Notes: generated by a model not told the origin, from the letters alone. Counted from the first letter of the stretch, positions 1 through 30,888 are shown. The stretch is DNA of 64,000 nt from Mermis nigrescens (GCA_036768485.1 JAVLUZ010000820.1:1-64000), one strand, 5' to 3'. Numbers and translations: made by a program.

Positions 1-335
1 TGGTCCTACATGATAGATATTGAGTAGCTGTTGCTGTTCTTCTTGTCCTCATTCTGGAGAATTGTTGTATTACTGTAGTAGAAATAAAATGCTTCGAGAA
101 TATGTACGTACCTACAGGAAAGTACATAGATGCATGCCTATATATTGAGTGTCTATATAGGTACTTTATTTTTAGCCACTTTTGCCCTTTTCTTGCGTTT
201 AAATGAAATTTTATAGCTGTTATTGTTGACAATTTTGATGAAATAAGGCTTTGTGAATGCTTTTTAGAATCCATATTTTAAATTGGAATGGTCATTGAAG
301 CTTATAAGTAGTTAAGCCTGTGTCCCTAGATCGCA

Positions 336-372
336 ACGTTATAACATAGCCTATGTTATAACATAGGCGAGG
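336..372. repeat. Short palindrome in fold-back arm
   Basis: ACGTTATAACATAG followed by its complement CTATGTTATAACATAGG. The mirror at about 4010-4042 (GATGTTATAACATGGGCTA) is diverged on one side. Confidence 0.7.
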
Positions 373-639
373 ACGTAAAAATCTGCGCCCTGGCTTTTCT
401 CAGGGCGCAATGCTGTAGCATAGGCTGTGTTGTAGTATGGGGGCCTGCCCAAACCTGCTCGGGGAGGGGTCGCGCGCCAGCCCAGGGCCAGGGTCCCAGG
501 GCCAGGGGAGGGGAAATTTCCATGGGGGAAATTTCATGTTCCCTGGGGGAAATTTCGGAAGAGGCGTAACTTTAGAATTAGCAGTCGGATCAGGCTGAAA
601 TTTTCAAGGTATGTTAGATATACGTTAGGTATGGTATGT

Positions 640-1480
640 ACAAAATTTTAGCGAGCAGCCTACAGTATACCTGACATAAGGTTACACTTTTGCATAACTC
701 AAAAACCAATGGCCGGATTTTGTTCAAATTTTCAGGATATGATGTACAAACCTTAGTTGTGCTATGTACAGAGTTTTAGCGCGCAGTCTACAGTATACCA
801 GTTTAATTTACACTTTCTCATATAGCACTATATTTCAAGAATCACCAGCCGGATTTTGTTCAAATTTTCAGAATATGACGTATAAACCTCAGTTGTGCTA
901 TGTACAGAATTTTAGCGCGCAGCCTACAGTATGCCAATTTACTTTACACTTTCTCATATAGCACTATAACTCAAGAACCACTTGCCGGATTTTGTTCAAA
1001 TTTTCAGGATATGATGTACAAACCTTAGTATGTGCTATGTACAGAATTTTAGCGCGCAGCATACAGTATACTATTTACTTTACACTTTCACGTATAGCAC
1101 TCTATTCCAAGAATCACTAGCCGGATTTTGTTCAAATTTTCAGGATATGATGTACATACCTTAGTTATGCTAAGTACAGAATTTTAGCGCGCAGTCTACA
1201 GTATACCAGTTTACTTTACACTTTCTCATATAGCACTATATTCCAAGAAACACCAGCCGGATCTTTTTCAAATTTTTAGAATATGACGTATAAACCTTAG
1301 CTGTGCTATGTACACAATTTTAGAGCGCAGCATACAGTATACTAATTTACTTTACACTTTCTTGCATAGCACTATATTCCAAGAACCGCTGGCCGGATTT
1401 TGTTCAAATTTTCAGGATATGATATTTAAACCTTAGCTGTGCTATGTACAAAATTTTAGCGCACGATCTACTGTATGCTG
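640..1480 (+). repeat. 136-bp tandem units, left arm
   Basis: The core GCCGGATTTTGTTCAAATTT recurs with CCGG at 713, 849, 985, 1121, 1257 and 1393, an exact 136-base period (six units). Each unit also holds TTTACACTTT, CTATGTACA and TTTTAGCGCGCAG. No coding frame runs through the array. Confidence 0.92.
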
Positions 1481-1774
1481 ATTTTTTATTTGCATTGTCT
1501 TAACAATGCTTGATTTTTTAGCAGTACCTGTCTAATGATGCCATTAGGGCTTATTTTTGCCCAAAAATGAGCAATCAGTATAGGCAAACATTGCTCAAAT
1601 TTGATTATCATGCAATTTTGAGCTTCTCAAAGTTTATCAGAAAACACCTGAAAAAGGGCAATCTTTGCCTGCTGTTCAACTTGTGGGAATTTTTAAACAC
1701 TGAGCTAGCGTTTACTTTATAAACCTCCACATAAAATTCATTAATGAACACAAAATATCTAAAAATTTTGAAAG

Positions 1775-2010
1775 TTTGGAATATTTTTTGTAAAGTTTGG
1801 AATATTTTTTGTAAATTGTTTGTAGAATTTGAATATTTTTGTAGAATTTGGAATATTTTTTGTAAAGTTTGGAATATTTTTTTGTAATGTTTGGAATAAA
1901 TTTTACTTGCTTAAGCATAGGAATTTTGCTAAGTTTGGAATATTTTTTGTTAGGTTTGGGAAATTTTTTGTAAAATTTGGAAAATTTCGTGCAAAGTTTG
2001 GATAATCTTC
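1775..2010 (+). repeat. AT-rich short tandem repeat, left inner arm
   Basis: Imperfect repeats of about 20 bases of the form TTTGGAATATTTTTTGTAAAG. The mirror array is at 2430-2715. Frames through both arrays translate to low-complexity Tyr/Lys or Phe/Gly repeats and are not genes. Confidence 0.85.
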
Positions 2011-2429
2011 ATTTAATATGGCATTGCTCCAGGATTGCTGACAAATTTTGTAGGCTATACATACACTAGCATACAGAGAATGCAGAAAAATGACAAAAAC
2101 TCGACAATGGTCAAAATACCGAAATGATCTACTTGAATATAGTCATGTTCCTCACAGTATAAAATGCTTGATTAGATTTATATTTGGGAAAATTGCATGT
2201 ATTTTCTGCACGTACACTTGCTTCAGCCTGTCATATAATTCTTCAAATACCGTGTGAAACAAACATAGTTCTTTCCACAAAGTAAATGAATCAAATGAGT
2301 CATGCAAAATTTAGCCATATTTTATCAGAGACTGTAGAGTATATGAATAGACTATGCAAAATTATCATGTTTTCTGTGTTTTACAAAATTTGTCAGCAAT
2401 CCTGGAGCAATGCCATATTAAATGAAGAT

Positions 2430-2715
2430 TATCCAAACTTTGCAAGAAATTTTCCAAATTTTACAGAAAATTTCCCAAACTTAACAAAAAATATTCCAAA
2501 CTTAGCAAAATTCATATGCTTAAGCAAGTAAAATTTATTCCAAACTTTACAAAAAAATATTCCAAACTTTACAAAAAATATTCCAAACTTTACAAAAAAT
2601 ATTCCAAATTCCACAAAAAATATTCCAAACTTTACAAAAAGTATTCCAAATTCTACAAAAAATTTTCCAAACTTTACAAAAAATATTCCAAACTTTACAA
2701 AAAATATTCCAAAGT
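2430..2715 (-). repeat. AT-rich short tandem repeat, right inner arm
   Basis: Mirror of the left inner array, with more units (CTTTACAAAAAATATTCCAAA). This side is about 50 bases longer, showing independent copy-number change after the inverted repeat formed. Confidence 0.85.
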
Positions 2716-3039
2716 TTGCTAATTTTTAGATCAATACTGATGACATGGATGAAGTTACGTGTTCATTAATGAATTTTGTGTGGAGTTTTATAAAGTAAAC
2801 GCTAGCTCAGGGTTTAAAACTTCCCACAAGTTGAACAGCAGGCAAAGATCGCCCTTTTTCAGGCGTTTTCTGATAAACTTTGAGAAGCTCAAAATAGCAT
2901 GATAATCAAATTTGAAGAATGTTTGCCTATACTGGTTGCTCACTTTTGGGTGAAAATAACCCCTAATGGCATCATTAGGCAGGTACTGCTGAAAATTCAA
3001 GCATTGAAAAGACAATGCAAATAAAAAATCAGCATACAG

Positions 3040-3740
3040 TAGATCGTGCGCTAAAATTTTGTACATAGCACAGCTAAGGTTTAAGTATCATATCCTGAAA
3101 ATTTGAACCAATTCCAGCTAGCGGTTCTTGGAATATAGTGCTATGCGAGAAAGTGTAAAGTACATTAGTATACTGTATGCTGCACTCTAAAATTGTGTAC
3201 ATAGCACAGCTAAGGTTTATACGTCATATTCTGAAAATTTGAACAAAATCCGGCTAGTGATTCTTGGAATAGAGTGCTATATGAGAAAGTGTAAAGTTTA
3301 CTGGTGTACTGTAGACTGCGCACTAAAATTCTGTACATAGCACAACCAAGGTTTGTACATCATATCCTGAAAATTTGAACAAAATCCGGCTTGTGGTTCT
3401 TGAGTTATAGTGCTATATGAGAAAGTGTAAAGTCAATTGGTATACTGTAGGCTGCGCGCTAAAATTCTGTACATAGCACAACTAAGGTTTATACGTCATA
3501 TTCTGAAAATTTGAACAAAATCCGGCTGATGATTCTTGAAATATAGTGCTCCGTGAGAAAGTGTAAAGTAAACTATATACTGTAGATTGCGCGCTAAAAT
3601 TCTGTACATAGCACAACTAAGGTTTGTACATCATATCCTGAAAATTTGAACAAAATCCGGCCATTGGTTCTTGAGTTATGCAAAAGTGTAAACTAATGCT
3701 GATATACTGTAGGCTGCTCGCTAAAATTTTGTACATATCA
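3040..3740 (-). repeat. 136-bp tandem units, right arm
   Basis: Reverse-complement counterpart of the left-arm array. CCGG cores at 3250, 3386, 3522 and 3657 keep the 136-base period with one 1-base indel; a degenerate unit lies near 3115. Confidence 0.9.
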
Positions 3741-4581
3741 TACCTAACGTATATCTAATATACCTTGAAAATTTCAGCCTGATCCGACTGCTGATTCTAA
3801 AGTAACGCCTCTTTAAAGATTTCCCCAGGAAATTTCCCCCATGGAAATTTAGGGAAATTTCCCCCATGGAAATTTCCCCCTTACCTGGCCCTGGGCTGGC
3901 GCGCGCCCCCTCCCCGAGCAGGTTTGGGCAGGCCCCCATGCTACAACACAGCCTATGCTACAGCATTGCGCCCTGAGAAAAGCCAGGGCGCAGATTTTTA
4001 CGTCCTCGCCGATGTTATAACATGGGCTATGTTATAACGTTGCGATCTAGAGTCATAGGCTTAACTACTTATAAGCTTCAATGACCATTCCAATTTAAAA
4101 TATGGATTCCAAAAAGCATTCACAAAGCCTTATTCCATCGAAATTGTCAACAATAACAGCTATAAAATTACATTTAAACGCAAGAAAATGGCAAAAGTGG
4201 CTAAAAATAAAGTACCTATATAGACACTCAATATATAGGCATGCACCTATGTACTTTCCTGTAGGTACGTACATATTCTCGAAGCATTTTATTTCTACTA
4301 CAGTACCTAATACAACAATTCTCCAGAATGAGGACAAGAAGAACAGCAACAGCTACTCAATATCTATCAAGTAGGACCAGAGCTTACGCTGGCCCATCAA
4401 AATGCGCTAATGGGCGACTGGGCAGCTATTGAAGCTGCTACCCATGCAGCGCAAAAAAATCATTCCCCAGTGAGAAAGTAAATCTGCCAGACCATTTCAA
4501 ATAAAAGTGCCTTCTAAAACCATCTACTACAGGTTGAAATGCGAGCGAAGCGCCAGCTCCCCATATTAATAAGCATTCAGC

Positions 4582-4745
4582 TTGACTGCATATAATATCA
4601 CATTGTGTGCTAAATTGCCTGCAGTCTAGGCTGCTGGTTTTTGACTGCATATAATTTTACATTGTGTGCTAGATTGCCTGCAGTCTAGGCCGCTGGTTTT
4701 TGACTGCATATAATTTTACATTGTGTGCTATATTGCCTGCAGTTG
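4582..4745 (+). repeat. 59-bp tandem repeat, 2.8 copies
   Basis: TGACTGCATATAAT starts copies at 4582, 4641 and 4700 (exact 59-base period), each continuing through ACATTGTGTGCTA and TTGCCTGCAGTCTAGG. The third copy is cut after TTGCCTGCAGT. Confidence 0.92.
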
Positions 4746-5302
4746 ACTGCAAATAATTACTGCCAGAAAAGGTAAAGGATTAGGAATTTTTAAAAATTTT
4801 CGGCGCTTCGCGCCGCAATTAGATTTATCTGTTCTGTATGATTTAAGCGGTATAAATTGAGTTTAAAGAAGTAAAAACGTCAAAATTTTCCTGCGCTTAG
4901 CACCGCCGATTATTGTCTTAGGGCGATAAAATATGACTGAATTTCTTTATGCTTTGCGCCACTTATGATTTCCGAACTGTTTGTCAATAAAAAGGCGTAA
5001 ATTCTACATGAAAACGGTAAAAATTTCGAAAATTTTCGGCGCTTCGCGCCATTGGCTCCTCTACAATCAGCGCGCCGTAGAAAACCGTTATGAAAAAACT
5101 GTGGAAGAATACGAAAAAGCGAGAGCGATTAGTGATTAAAATTGAAAGTAATGCTGAATTGCTAAAACCATGCTTGAACTTGGAATGAAAATAAAATGTT
5201 GAACATAACCAGCTTTATTAGTATGCTCTACAAACAAGCGAAGGTATCGTTTTTATCCTTTTCAAATTGGTATGTAATCATGCAATGTTAATTGTTAATC
5301 TT

Positions 5303-5400
5303 CAACCCCGACCCCGAACCCCGAAAACCTGGGTTTTTCATTCCCGACCCCGACCCCGATCAGGGGTGAAAATCCTGACCCCGCACGATCACTGCTTGGC
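5303..5400 (+). repeat. CCCCGA-rich low-complexity stretch
   Basis: Interrupted repeats of ACCCCG/ACCCCGA in two blocks around CCTGGGTTTTTCATTC and ATCAGGGGTGAAAATCCTG, the latter partly self-complementary. Possibly the end of a GC-terminated transposon like the one at 16930-18000. Confidence 0.55.
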
Positions 5401-6069
5401 ATCTCCTCTCCGACGAAAACGGGCAGGAGACGGGAATTCAGAATCTACAGTAGAAATTTGAAACATTACTTTTACGTGCAACAAATGTAACTTCTGAAGC
5501 TAGATGTAATATCTCTATCCACTCACAAATTAATAACAAAACTGTCACACAGTTGGAACTGCATTTCTCTGATTAGCTTGCCCCTTTAGTATTCCTTTTA
5601 GACACAAATTTCTCTTTATTTTTTCTCAAAAATTTTGTTCGTTGTTCGGGATAAGGACGTTAAATGACTCATCCACTATTTTGTGATCTAGCATTGTTAT
5701 AATATTGACGCAAAAGGCAAGAAATAATAAAAGATAAAATGGAACAAAAAACAAAATAGTCAGACTGAATAGAAACCTCGATCGATGATCAATCATTTAG
5801 CCATTGTACATACTTTAAATAATACCATTATACTTAGTCTATCGGTAACGAAAAATGGAACACAACTCTTTAAAAACAGTGATACAACAATACTCAGGTA
5901 ATGTTCGATCAGTTTAGTACAATCTGGCGCTGTGAAAATAGCAGTAATAAGCAATGTCTTCTATTGCGCAGGTGTATCCTGGTCGGCAAAGTTAAGGATT
6001 ATACTTTTATTACTGTATACATATGAAATTATGCATGATGCGGGCGCATGATGTGCGCATCAGTGTGTT

Positions 6070-7044
6070 GCCGGTGTCACACCTTAAAGCGTCCGGCCGG
6101 ACACTTTAAGGTACCTTAAAGTGTCCGGGTTTACCTTAAAGTGTCCGGGCCACAATAACGTGCTTAAAAGCGAGAAAAAATGTATTTAAACATTGGGATA
6201 GAGTGAGCATCATACGTAGACGTAAAAGGATAGGGTTTGAACCCCCAAAATCCAAAGTCTCTCTAAACTGGTAGATCCGTAGAATTGAATAATTTAGCGT
6301 TTTTGCAGTTATGCTCCATCTGACTGCCAGAATTCGGCCCACTGCTCATGTAAAGTGGCAGGCATTTAACAGCCCAAAGTGTTGGGTGGGGGTTCGCCGA
6401 CCATTAGGGGAGTGCGCGAACTTCAATTTTTATTCGAAAATTGAAAGAATGCACCTAAAGTGGCTAGAAATCGCAAGTTTTTGCACAAAATCGGGGAGAG
6501 GAATAAACAATTTATGTTTATTTAAATTTATATTTTTACATTACGACTTCGGTTATGGGAATCTCCACCCCTTATTACATGTATGAATGGTAGCATGGTA
6601 TGGTAGGCAATATATAAAATGAAGTCTTAGCATGTCTTTTTAGAATCATGAGTGAATGGAACCGTGTGCAATTTAAATTCACAACATTTATGAGTGAAAT
6701 TCGTGAACATCGTCGATTTTTCCTCACGAAAGTTATTTTTATAATCGATTTTATCTCCAAGTTCGCTAAACGACGCCACTGACGATGCAACGAATTCTTC
6801 GTAATGCATCGGCTTGCTTGTATTTATGTACCTCAATACGTTGTACAAGGTACGTATATATGTACATGCCTACTTACCTAATTGTAGAGCGAGTGATATG
6901 CGTGGGCGTACATGCATAAGTATACTCAGCGTAACCCGGACACTTTAAGGCAGAGCCGGACACTTTAAGGCGCCTTAAAATGTCCGGCCGGACACTTTAA
7001 GGTACCTTAAAGTGTCCGGCCGGACACTAAGGTGCGACACCGGC
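6070..7044. mobile_element. 975-bp TIR element with GGACACTTTAAGG palindromes
   Basis: Ends GCCGGTGTCACACC (6070) and GGTGCGACACCGGC (7031-7044) are inverted repeats. Both ends carry stacked copies of CCGGACACTTTAAGG and its complement, so each TIR (about 80-115 bases) is itself palindromic. The interior (6160-6930) has only short unrelated frames and no transposase. Superfamily unknown; a target duplication is not clear. Confidence 0.75.
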
Positions 7045-7677
7045 TTAGGACGCTTAACCACAGAGTGGCATTTTTTTGAAGGGCCTGTCGCAAATTTTTT
7101 CTGGGACGTTTCAATCTACTTTGTAGAGGAGATGGCAGTTTTCTCGAGTATTTTGGCAGTTTTTAAAAATTTTGACCTGGTACCATTGGTGCGCGCGTGT
7201 GCCATACCATGCCGAGCCAAATTTGCCGGAAAGAAGCGATCTGTCGTCGCTTTTCAGGGTCGTCCGCGCTTTTTGCCGTTTGACAATCTTCGCCGGTTTC
7301 GGTCGTCGGTTTCAAGAATTATCCTCCGCTTTTGCGATTACATTTTCTGAGCTCTTTTCAGCAAAACTTTGATTTTATGTATAATCTCTTGCTGCCAAAA
7401 ATGAAAATGGAGCTAAAGAATCGAGAAAATAACGCAGAAATTTTTTTTTGGTTTATTAGTAATAAAATTTCTTGTTCTTGTTGTTAAAAAGGGAAAAATA
7501 GCTTTTCCGCACACCGTTTTTCTTTGTGATTTGGTCCACAATGTGAACCATACTCAAGAATTTTTAAAAGTTTTCAAATTTCAATCCACATTTTGGAGGA
7601 GGGGTCTGAAAACGTTCAAGACTTGAGCGATCGTGTTAAAAAACCAAGATTTTTTTGCAGAAAGTCCGTCCTACATA
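7045..7677. other. Intergenic, no gene recognised
   Basis: Open frames of about 66-112 codons run through 7012-7372 but start inside the transposon terminus, overlap in two frames and match nothing I recognise. The composition is somewhat more GC-rich (7180-7330) than the surroundings. Confidence 0.4.
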
Positions 7678-8745
7678 CAGGCCCGTATCCAGGGAGGATA
7701 GAAAGGAGAACGGGCCCCTCCCCTAAATGAAATGTGCAAATGATTTTTTCATTAACTCCTTTTTTTGCTTTTAAGCCGAAAAACGTAAAAAGAATTTTAT
7801 GCTTCGTGCCGAATTTCGAAATTATAATTAGAGTCGAAGTTCAGTTCAATATTTTTGCCTCATTCTTATGCGTGCGCCGCGCAAACTGAATTCTAAATGA
7901 GTCAAACCATGAGCAAATCTCAAAAATTTGCCCCTCTGTCTTGAGCGCAGTGAGTTTAAACACTCAATTTTTAGTATTTATACAAACTAAAGCGTATTTT
8001 GCATCTATGTCTACTGTTCTGTTCAGGTTTTATGCAGAAAATGAGATTTATACAAGAGGATGTCCATTGAATTTTCACCATATTCAAGGGGTATGGGTAG
8101 CAAAATTTACAAAATGTACAGCTCTAGTGGTCGGAAAACGTCTTTTTTAATTCATCCTTTATACTTCTACAGAATAGTAACTATTTTGACGTCATCCGAC
8201 AAACTAATGCCTGTATCTCGACGCACGGGAGAGTGATACCGATCTAAGTGGGGGCGATACCGACCTAAGCGGGAGTACTACCACCACCCATATCAATTTA
8301 ACCCTAAGCCTAGGAAAAGTCAAGAAGTTTAAAAAAATCAATAACGGTTGCGACTATACTTTGCACGACAGCAGTTAGTATTCTGTATAAGTGCCCACCA
8401 TACGTGGGCAGCTAGAAAATTCTGGGGGGTGCAAGATTTTTTGAAGGTCAAAAAATGGCCTTAAAAATGGTGGTATGGCGATAAAAACACCATTTTTCGA
8501 CGTTTCTCATCAAGCACTATCCAATCCATTGGCATCAAAACATTGTGAAAAAAACGAAAAAAATTTTCAAAAATTGAATTCTGGGGGGGGGGTATTTTGA
8601 TTTCTGGGGGAGTATTTTGGTTTCTGGGGGTGCATACCCCCAAACCCCCACACGCCCAGGTGTGGTGCCCACCCCTTTAATCCCCCTAATGTTAAAAAAA
8701 TTGGTCGTGCCTCCCTCCCGATACAAAATCCTGGATACGGGCCTG
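7678..8745. mobile_element. hAT-type non-autonomous element, 1068 bp
   Basis: TIRs CAGGCCCGTATCCAGG (7678) and CCTGGATACGGGCCTG (ending 8745). Eight-base target duplication CCTACATA (7670-7677) and CCTACATG (8746-8753), one mismatch. CAGGC..GGATCCAGG-like ends plus an 8-base duplication indicate hAT. There is no transposase frame. A second MITE (8399-8664) is nested inside. Confidence 0.85.
8399..8664 (+). mobile_element. CATACGTGGGC MITE (family A), nested
   Basis: TIRs CATACGTGGGC and GCCCAGGTGTG, flanked by a perfect 8-base duplication GTGCCCAC (8391-8398, 8665-8672). The interior has the family hallmark GGTGGTATGGCGATAAAAAC, GACGTTTCTCATC, CACTATCC and G-runs of 5-10 separated by TATTTTG. 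Non-coding. Confidence 0.92.
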
Positions 8746-8753
8746 CCTACATG

Positions 8754-10288
8754 ATGGCGAGCGAGACCCAAAATGAGTCTTTGAACATTTTGTGATTATA
8801 GACTTAGTGTACTGCAATGAATATAACGATCAGTAATATGTTTGGTCTCCCAAAAGAAAGTTTTCAGACCTTCAGTGGTGCACTTCAGCCGATTTCTTGA
8901 GTTTCGTCGAACATTAAGAAATGCAAGGATTTGTTAATGTGGCGTGAAGGCTAGGAAAATTTGATGTACCAGCGTTTTAAGTCGAATTCGCTCCCTTTTA
9001 GTAGCTGATGTTGTAATTTCAGTTGGCCTGAATTGCTGCAAAATGTCATTCCCACAATTTCATTGTCTGAAACATTAGGCTATAATTGTACCCGAAAACC
9101 AAGGAAACAAAATTACAAAACTACATATATCACGAAATAAATTCAGAGTTTCTACAAATAATGGGAACAATAAAGTTCGTAGTAAATCGCTTTACCTATT
9201 GCACAGAAATACTGGGCTTGTTTGAGCAATTAATGTTGAAGCCTTAAAATGGATTACGTAGCATAGAAATAAATTCAAAGGTTTTGGTTGTTTTATTTAA
9301 ATTTTGCACAATGGAAAAGCATGCAGAATAGATAATCATGATTCCGAAGCAAACAATGAAGAAAATCATCTAGGTAGGTAGCTCAAAATCGGGCGTTTTC
9401 AGATAATTGTTGATTTAAATTGATCGTGAAAGGTCAAAATTTTTAGCTTCTTTTATTAAGTATGCAAATTTTAGCTTTATATCTGGTCCAGCGATAGGTG
9501 GATCGGTGCAGGAGATGCATATTTTCCATCGTAGTCAAGTATCCTAGCGCATGTTATCAATAAAAGAGCAGCAATCGGCGCGGCGCGGAAGGGCCATCAA
9601 TAAAAAGTATTAAAAATAAATCAATCCGGTGCGAAGCACCGGAAAATTTCGGAAATTACCTTTCTAGAACGCATTTTTGCATTATATAAATTTTCCATAA
9701 TGTTGACCAAGCCTAAAATTTTTACACATGTCGAAATTTTAATTGACAAAAATCCCAAAATGTGGAAAAAACGATGTTTCCGCATCTGTTTTCAACCTTC
9801 TTGTTCAATTTCTTTGCTCCAAAACCCCAAAAAATATGGTTTTAGAGAAATTTGAATTACTGGACATTACTTAATTAATTAATTAACAAACTAACGTTAA
9901 TTTAATTCGTCATGATTGTCGTGACCTTATGTCATTTTGTCATTCCTATAAATTCGTTTTATTTACATGCACTATTATTTCGTGTTTTCTTGACAATATA
10001 TTTTCTTTCTTCTACTTCATTCAGTTTTTTATGTTTATTACTTGTTTCGTTTAGTTTAATGTTTTACCTATAGGTTATTCTGATTTCTGAACTGAAGTGG
10101 ACTGAATCGAAATGAATTGCAAAATGCAAATAAGTAGGACAATCCAATTACGAGGATATAATAAACTTATTCTTCTCCTTTATTCATTATTGTACGTCAA
10201 AATAAATCATTCTGTTCTATTCATTCAGGATTCTAAGATGAAATAGATTCAATACCAAGTCGTTAATTATAGCACCAATTAATTCGCT
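8754..10288. other. Upstream region of transporter gene
   Basis: AT-rich. It holds a degenerate hairpin CGGTGCGAAGCACCGG near 9630. No TATA box or initiator can be placed with confidence. TCTATTCATTCAG at 10216-10228 is a good splice acceptor and may end a 5'UTR intron; the following 60 bases contain a two-codon ATGAAATAG upstream frame. Confidence 0.45.
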
Positions 10289-28910
<18,622 letters not shown>

Positions 28911-29841
28911 ATAGGTATACATTTGCATGATGTCGATGTAAAGACACGGTAGCGAATAGACGTATTATAGTACATTGATCCTGTATATTTAATTTAAATC
29001 TTATAATCTTGAGTTCGAAAGATTTAACTTCTTTTCCAATGTAGCGTTTAACTAAAATTTGGCTTTTCTAAGACATTGAACGCTTACTTATATCAGGATC
29101 TTTTACTTAAAATTGCGATATGAGTTCAAAATTTCATTTGGCTTTCTGTGGTATTAAAATTGCTGGATCCAAAGCTAGCAGCATTGTTAGTTTTAGCTAC
29201 AATAACAAGTTTTCATTTTCCAGTGATATTCCAATTTTAACTTATTTGAAGTTCAGATTAACCTACATACATAGATAATTTTTCATTTTATTAAAATGAA
29301 TAGCTAGCAAATGGACAAATTTTTGTGACGTAGCAAAATGTAAATTAATGATCACCTGATAATACTCAAAATTTTAGTATTTTAGGCCAAAGTCATTTTT
29401 GGTAACTTTGGTGTTTAAGACCATAATAGTTATTCAAAAAAGAGTCGCTTGAGAATTACGAGCTAGCTTATTCAAATAGATAATTCGAGTGTTAACGCCA
29501 TGTTTTCCTAATGTAAATATAAAGTTGCTTGACTTACTCGTCTAAATTTTTGTACCATATTTAAAAAACTTAAATAAATTTTCAGCTCAAGGCTTCGTTC
29601 GCTGTCTCGTATCCCTATTTTTTAATTTACTATATTCTCATGTTTGGTATATCCTTTGCTTTCTTGTGGAAAGGCTTTCATTGTAATATTTTCTGTTAAA
29701 TTGCTTCGTTGCGCTTGATGTATTTTTCGTCTATTATTCTTTTGTAGTATGCATTTGCAATTTTTTATCGTCATATCACAAATAAAGTTGTTCGTATGAG
29801 TGTCACAAGTAGGTAATTTAATCACGCAGCAGAATTAAGGG
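28911..29841. other. Downstream of transporter, no gene seen
   Basis: AT-rich probable 3'UTR and intergenic DNA. An acceptor-like site at 29586 opens a hydrophobic frame (ASFAVSYPYFLIYYILMFG) but the transporter already stops at 28910, so this is taken as chance. Confidence 0.5.
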
Positions 29842-29849
29842 GGTGTGAC

Positions 29850-30082
29850 CATACGTGGGCAGCAAGAAAATTCTGGGGGTGCAAGATTTTTTGAAGGTCA
29901 AAAAATGGCCTTAAAAATAGTGGTATGGCGATAAAAATACCATTTTTCGACGTTGATCTCAAGCACTATCCATTGGCATCAAAAAATTGCGAAAAAAACG
30001 AAAAAAATCAAAAAATTGAATTCTGGGGGTGTTTTGTTTTCTGGGGGGTTCATACCCCCAGACCCCCCCACGCCCAGGTGTG
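29850..30082 (+). mobile_element. Family A MITE, first of second inverted pair
   Basis: CATACGTGGGC to GCCCAGGTGTG, left flank GGTGTGAC (29842-29849), followed by GGTGGAC (30083-30089). Confidence 0.9.
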
Positions 30083-30089
30083 GGTGGAC

Positions 30090-30317
30090 CACACCTGGGC
30101 GTGGGTATTCGGGGGTATGCACCCCCTCTTCCCGAGAAACCAAAATACCCTCCTCCCAGGATTCATTTATTTGAAATTTTTTGTTTTTTTCGCAATTTTC
30201 TGATGCCGATGGATAGTGCTCGATAAGAAACGTTTATGGTGTTTTTGCGCCATACCACCATTTTTTTACCTTTGAAAAATCTTGCACCCCCCAGAATTTT
30301 GGTGCTGCCCACCTATG
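30090..30317 (-). mobile_element. Family A MITE, second of second inverted pair
   Basis: CACACCTGGGC to GCCCACCTATG, right flank GGCGTGAC (30318-30325), 7 of 8 bases equal to the left flank of its partner. Confidence 0.9.
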
Positions 30318-30813
30318 GGCGTGACTACCACACTCGACTCTTCTGATTTATTACTATTTTACAATCTCATATTTTGGCTGCTTCCGGCGCACCAGAGTTT
30401 TTCTCATGCCTTGTAATCCTCTGCTACGTTATTCTACAGTTTTTGATCATTTTTAAGCACTTGAATATCAATTTCCATCCAATTTTGGGCTACATTTTGC
30501 CTTATTTCTCCCAGGAAATTGCCTATTTAATTTTTTTATGGAGTGTCTCTAGACCCCCTAACTCCCCCTCCTAGAGCTTTTTCAGTAAATGTTTTCGGAG
30601 GCTACAGTAACCCCTTCGTTCTTATTTACTGTAGGTCGCTAGATCTCACTGTAGCTACGTAGCAGAGAAGGGCTTTTCAATTACATTTTTTGCAGCATAA
30701 TTTATTCTCGTCTTCCAGCAGATCAATCAGCTTACAAATAAAATCGCGCATTCAGCTTATCCTAAGTTAACACTTTAAACACAATAGACTAAGACGTTAA
30801 GAAACGCAGCGAA

Positions 30814-30888
30814 CTCCCGCGTAGCTGCGTTGCGTGGTAAAACGTCTGCTTGTAGTCGAAGCAACCCGGGTTCGATTCCAGTCAATAG
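30814..30888 (+). pseudogene. tRNA-Thr-like sequence (SINE head or pseudogene)
   Basis: B box GGTTCGATTCC (30869-30879) and a D-arm-like GTGGTAAAACG are present. The 5-bp stem TGCTT/AAGCA encloses the loop GTAGTCG, implying anticodon AGT (Thr). The acceptor stem does not pair, so it is not a functional tRNA. Confidence 0.6.

Larger units (their letters stand above)
1..4379. mobile_element. Giant fold-back (long inverted repeat) element
   Basis: Bases 1-2055 recur in reverse complement at about 2380-4379; TGGTCCTAC at 1-9 mirrors GTAGGACCA at 4371-4379. The arms contain internal tandem units (136-bp units and AATATTTTTTGTAAAG-like units) around a non-palindromic centre of about 325 bases. This architecture (long TIRs made of direct subrepeats, no transposase frame) resembles Foldback/Galileo elements. 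The left terminus may lie outside the window, so the target duplication cannot be seen. The arms are diverged by scattered substitutions and small indels, so this is not a simple assembly artefact. Confidence 0.8.
4380..6069. other. Intergenic, repeat-derived, no gene
   Basis: No supported gene. It holds the 59-bp tandem repeat (4582-4745), three GCGCTTCGCGCC-type hairpins (4800, 4890, 5038) and a CCCCGA-rich stretch (5305-5390). 5460-6069 is AT-rich with no recognisable structure. Confidence 0.6.

Noticed and set aside
1712..2722. Lys/Tyr- and Phe/Gly-repeat frames on both strands
   Set aside because: Low-complexity translation of the AT tandem arrays in the fold-back arms.
4580..4745. Possible CRISPR-like array
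   Set aside because: Units are contiguous with no unique spacers, only about three copies, in a eukaryotic context; a plain 59-bp tandem repeat.
29588..29700. Hydrophobic frame after an acceptor-like site
   Set aside because: Lies after the transporter stop and its phase does not match exon 8.
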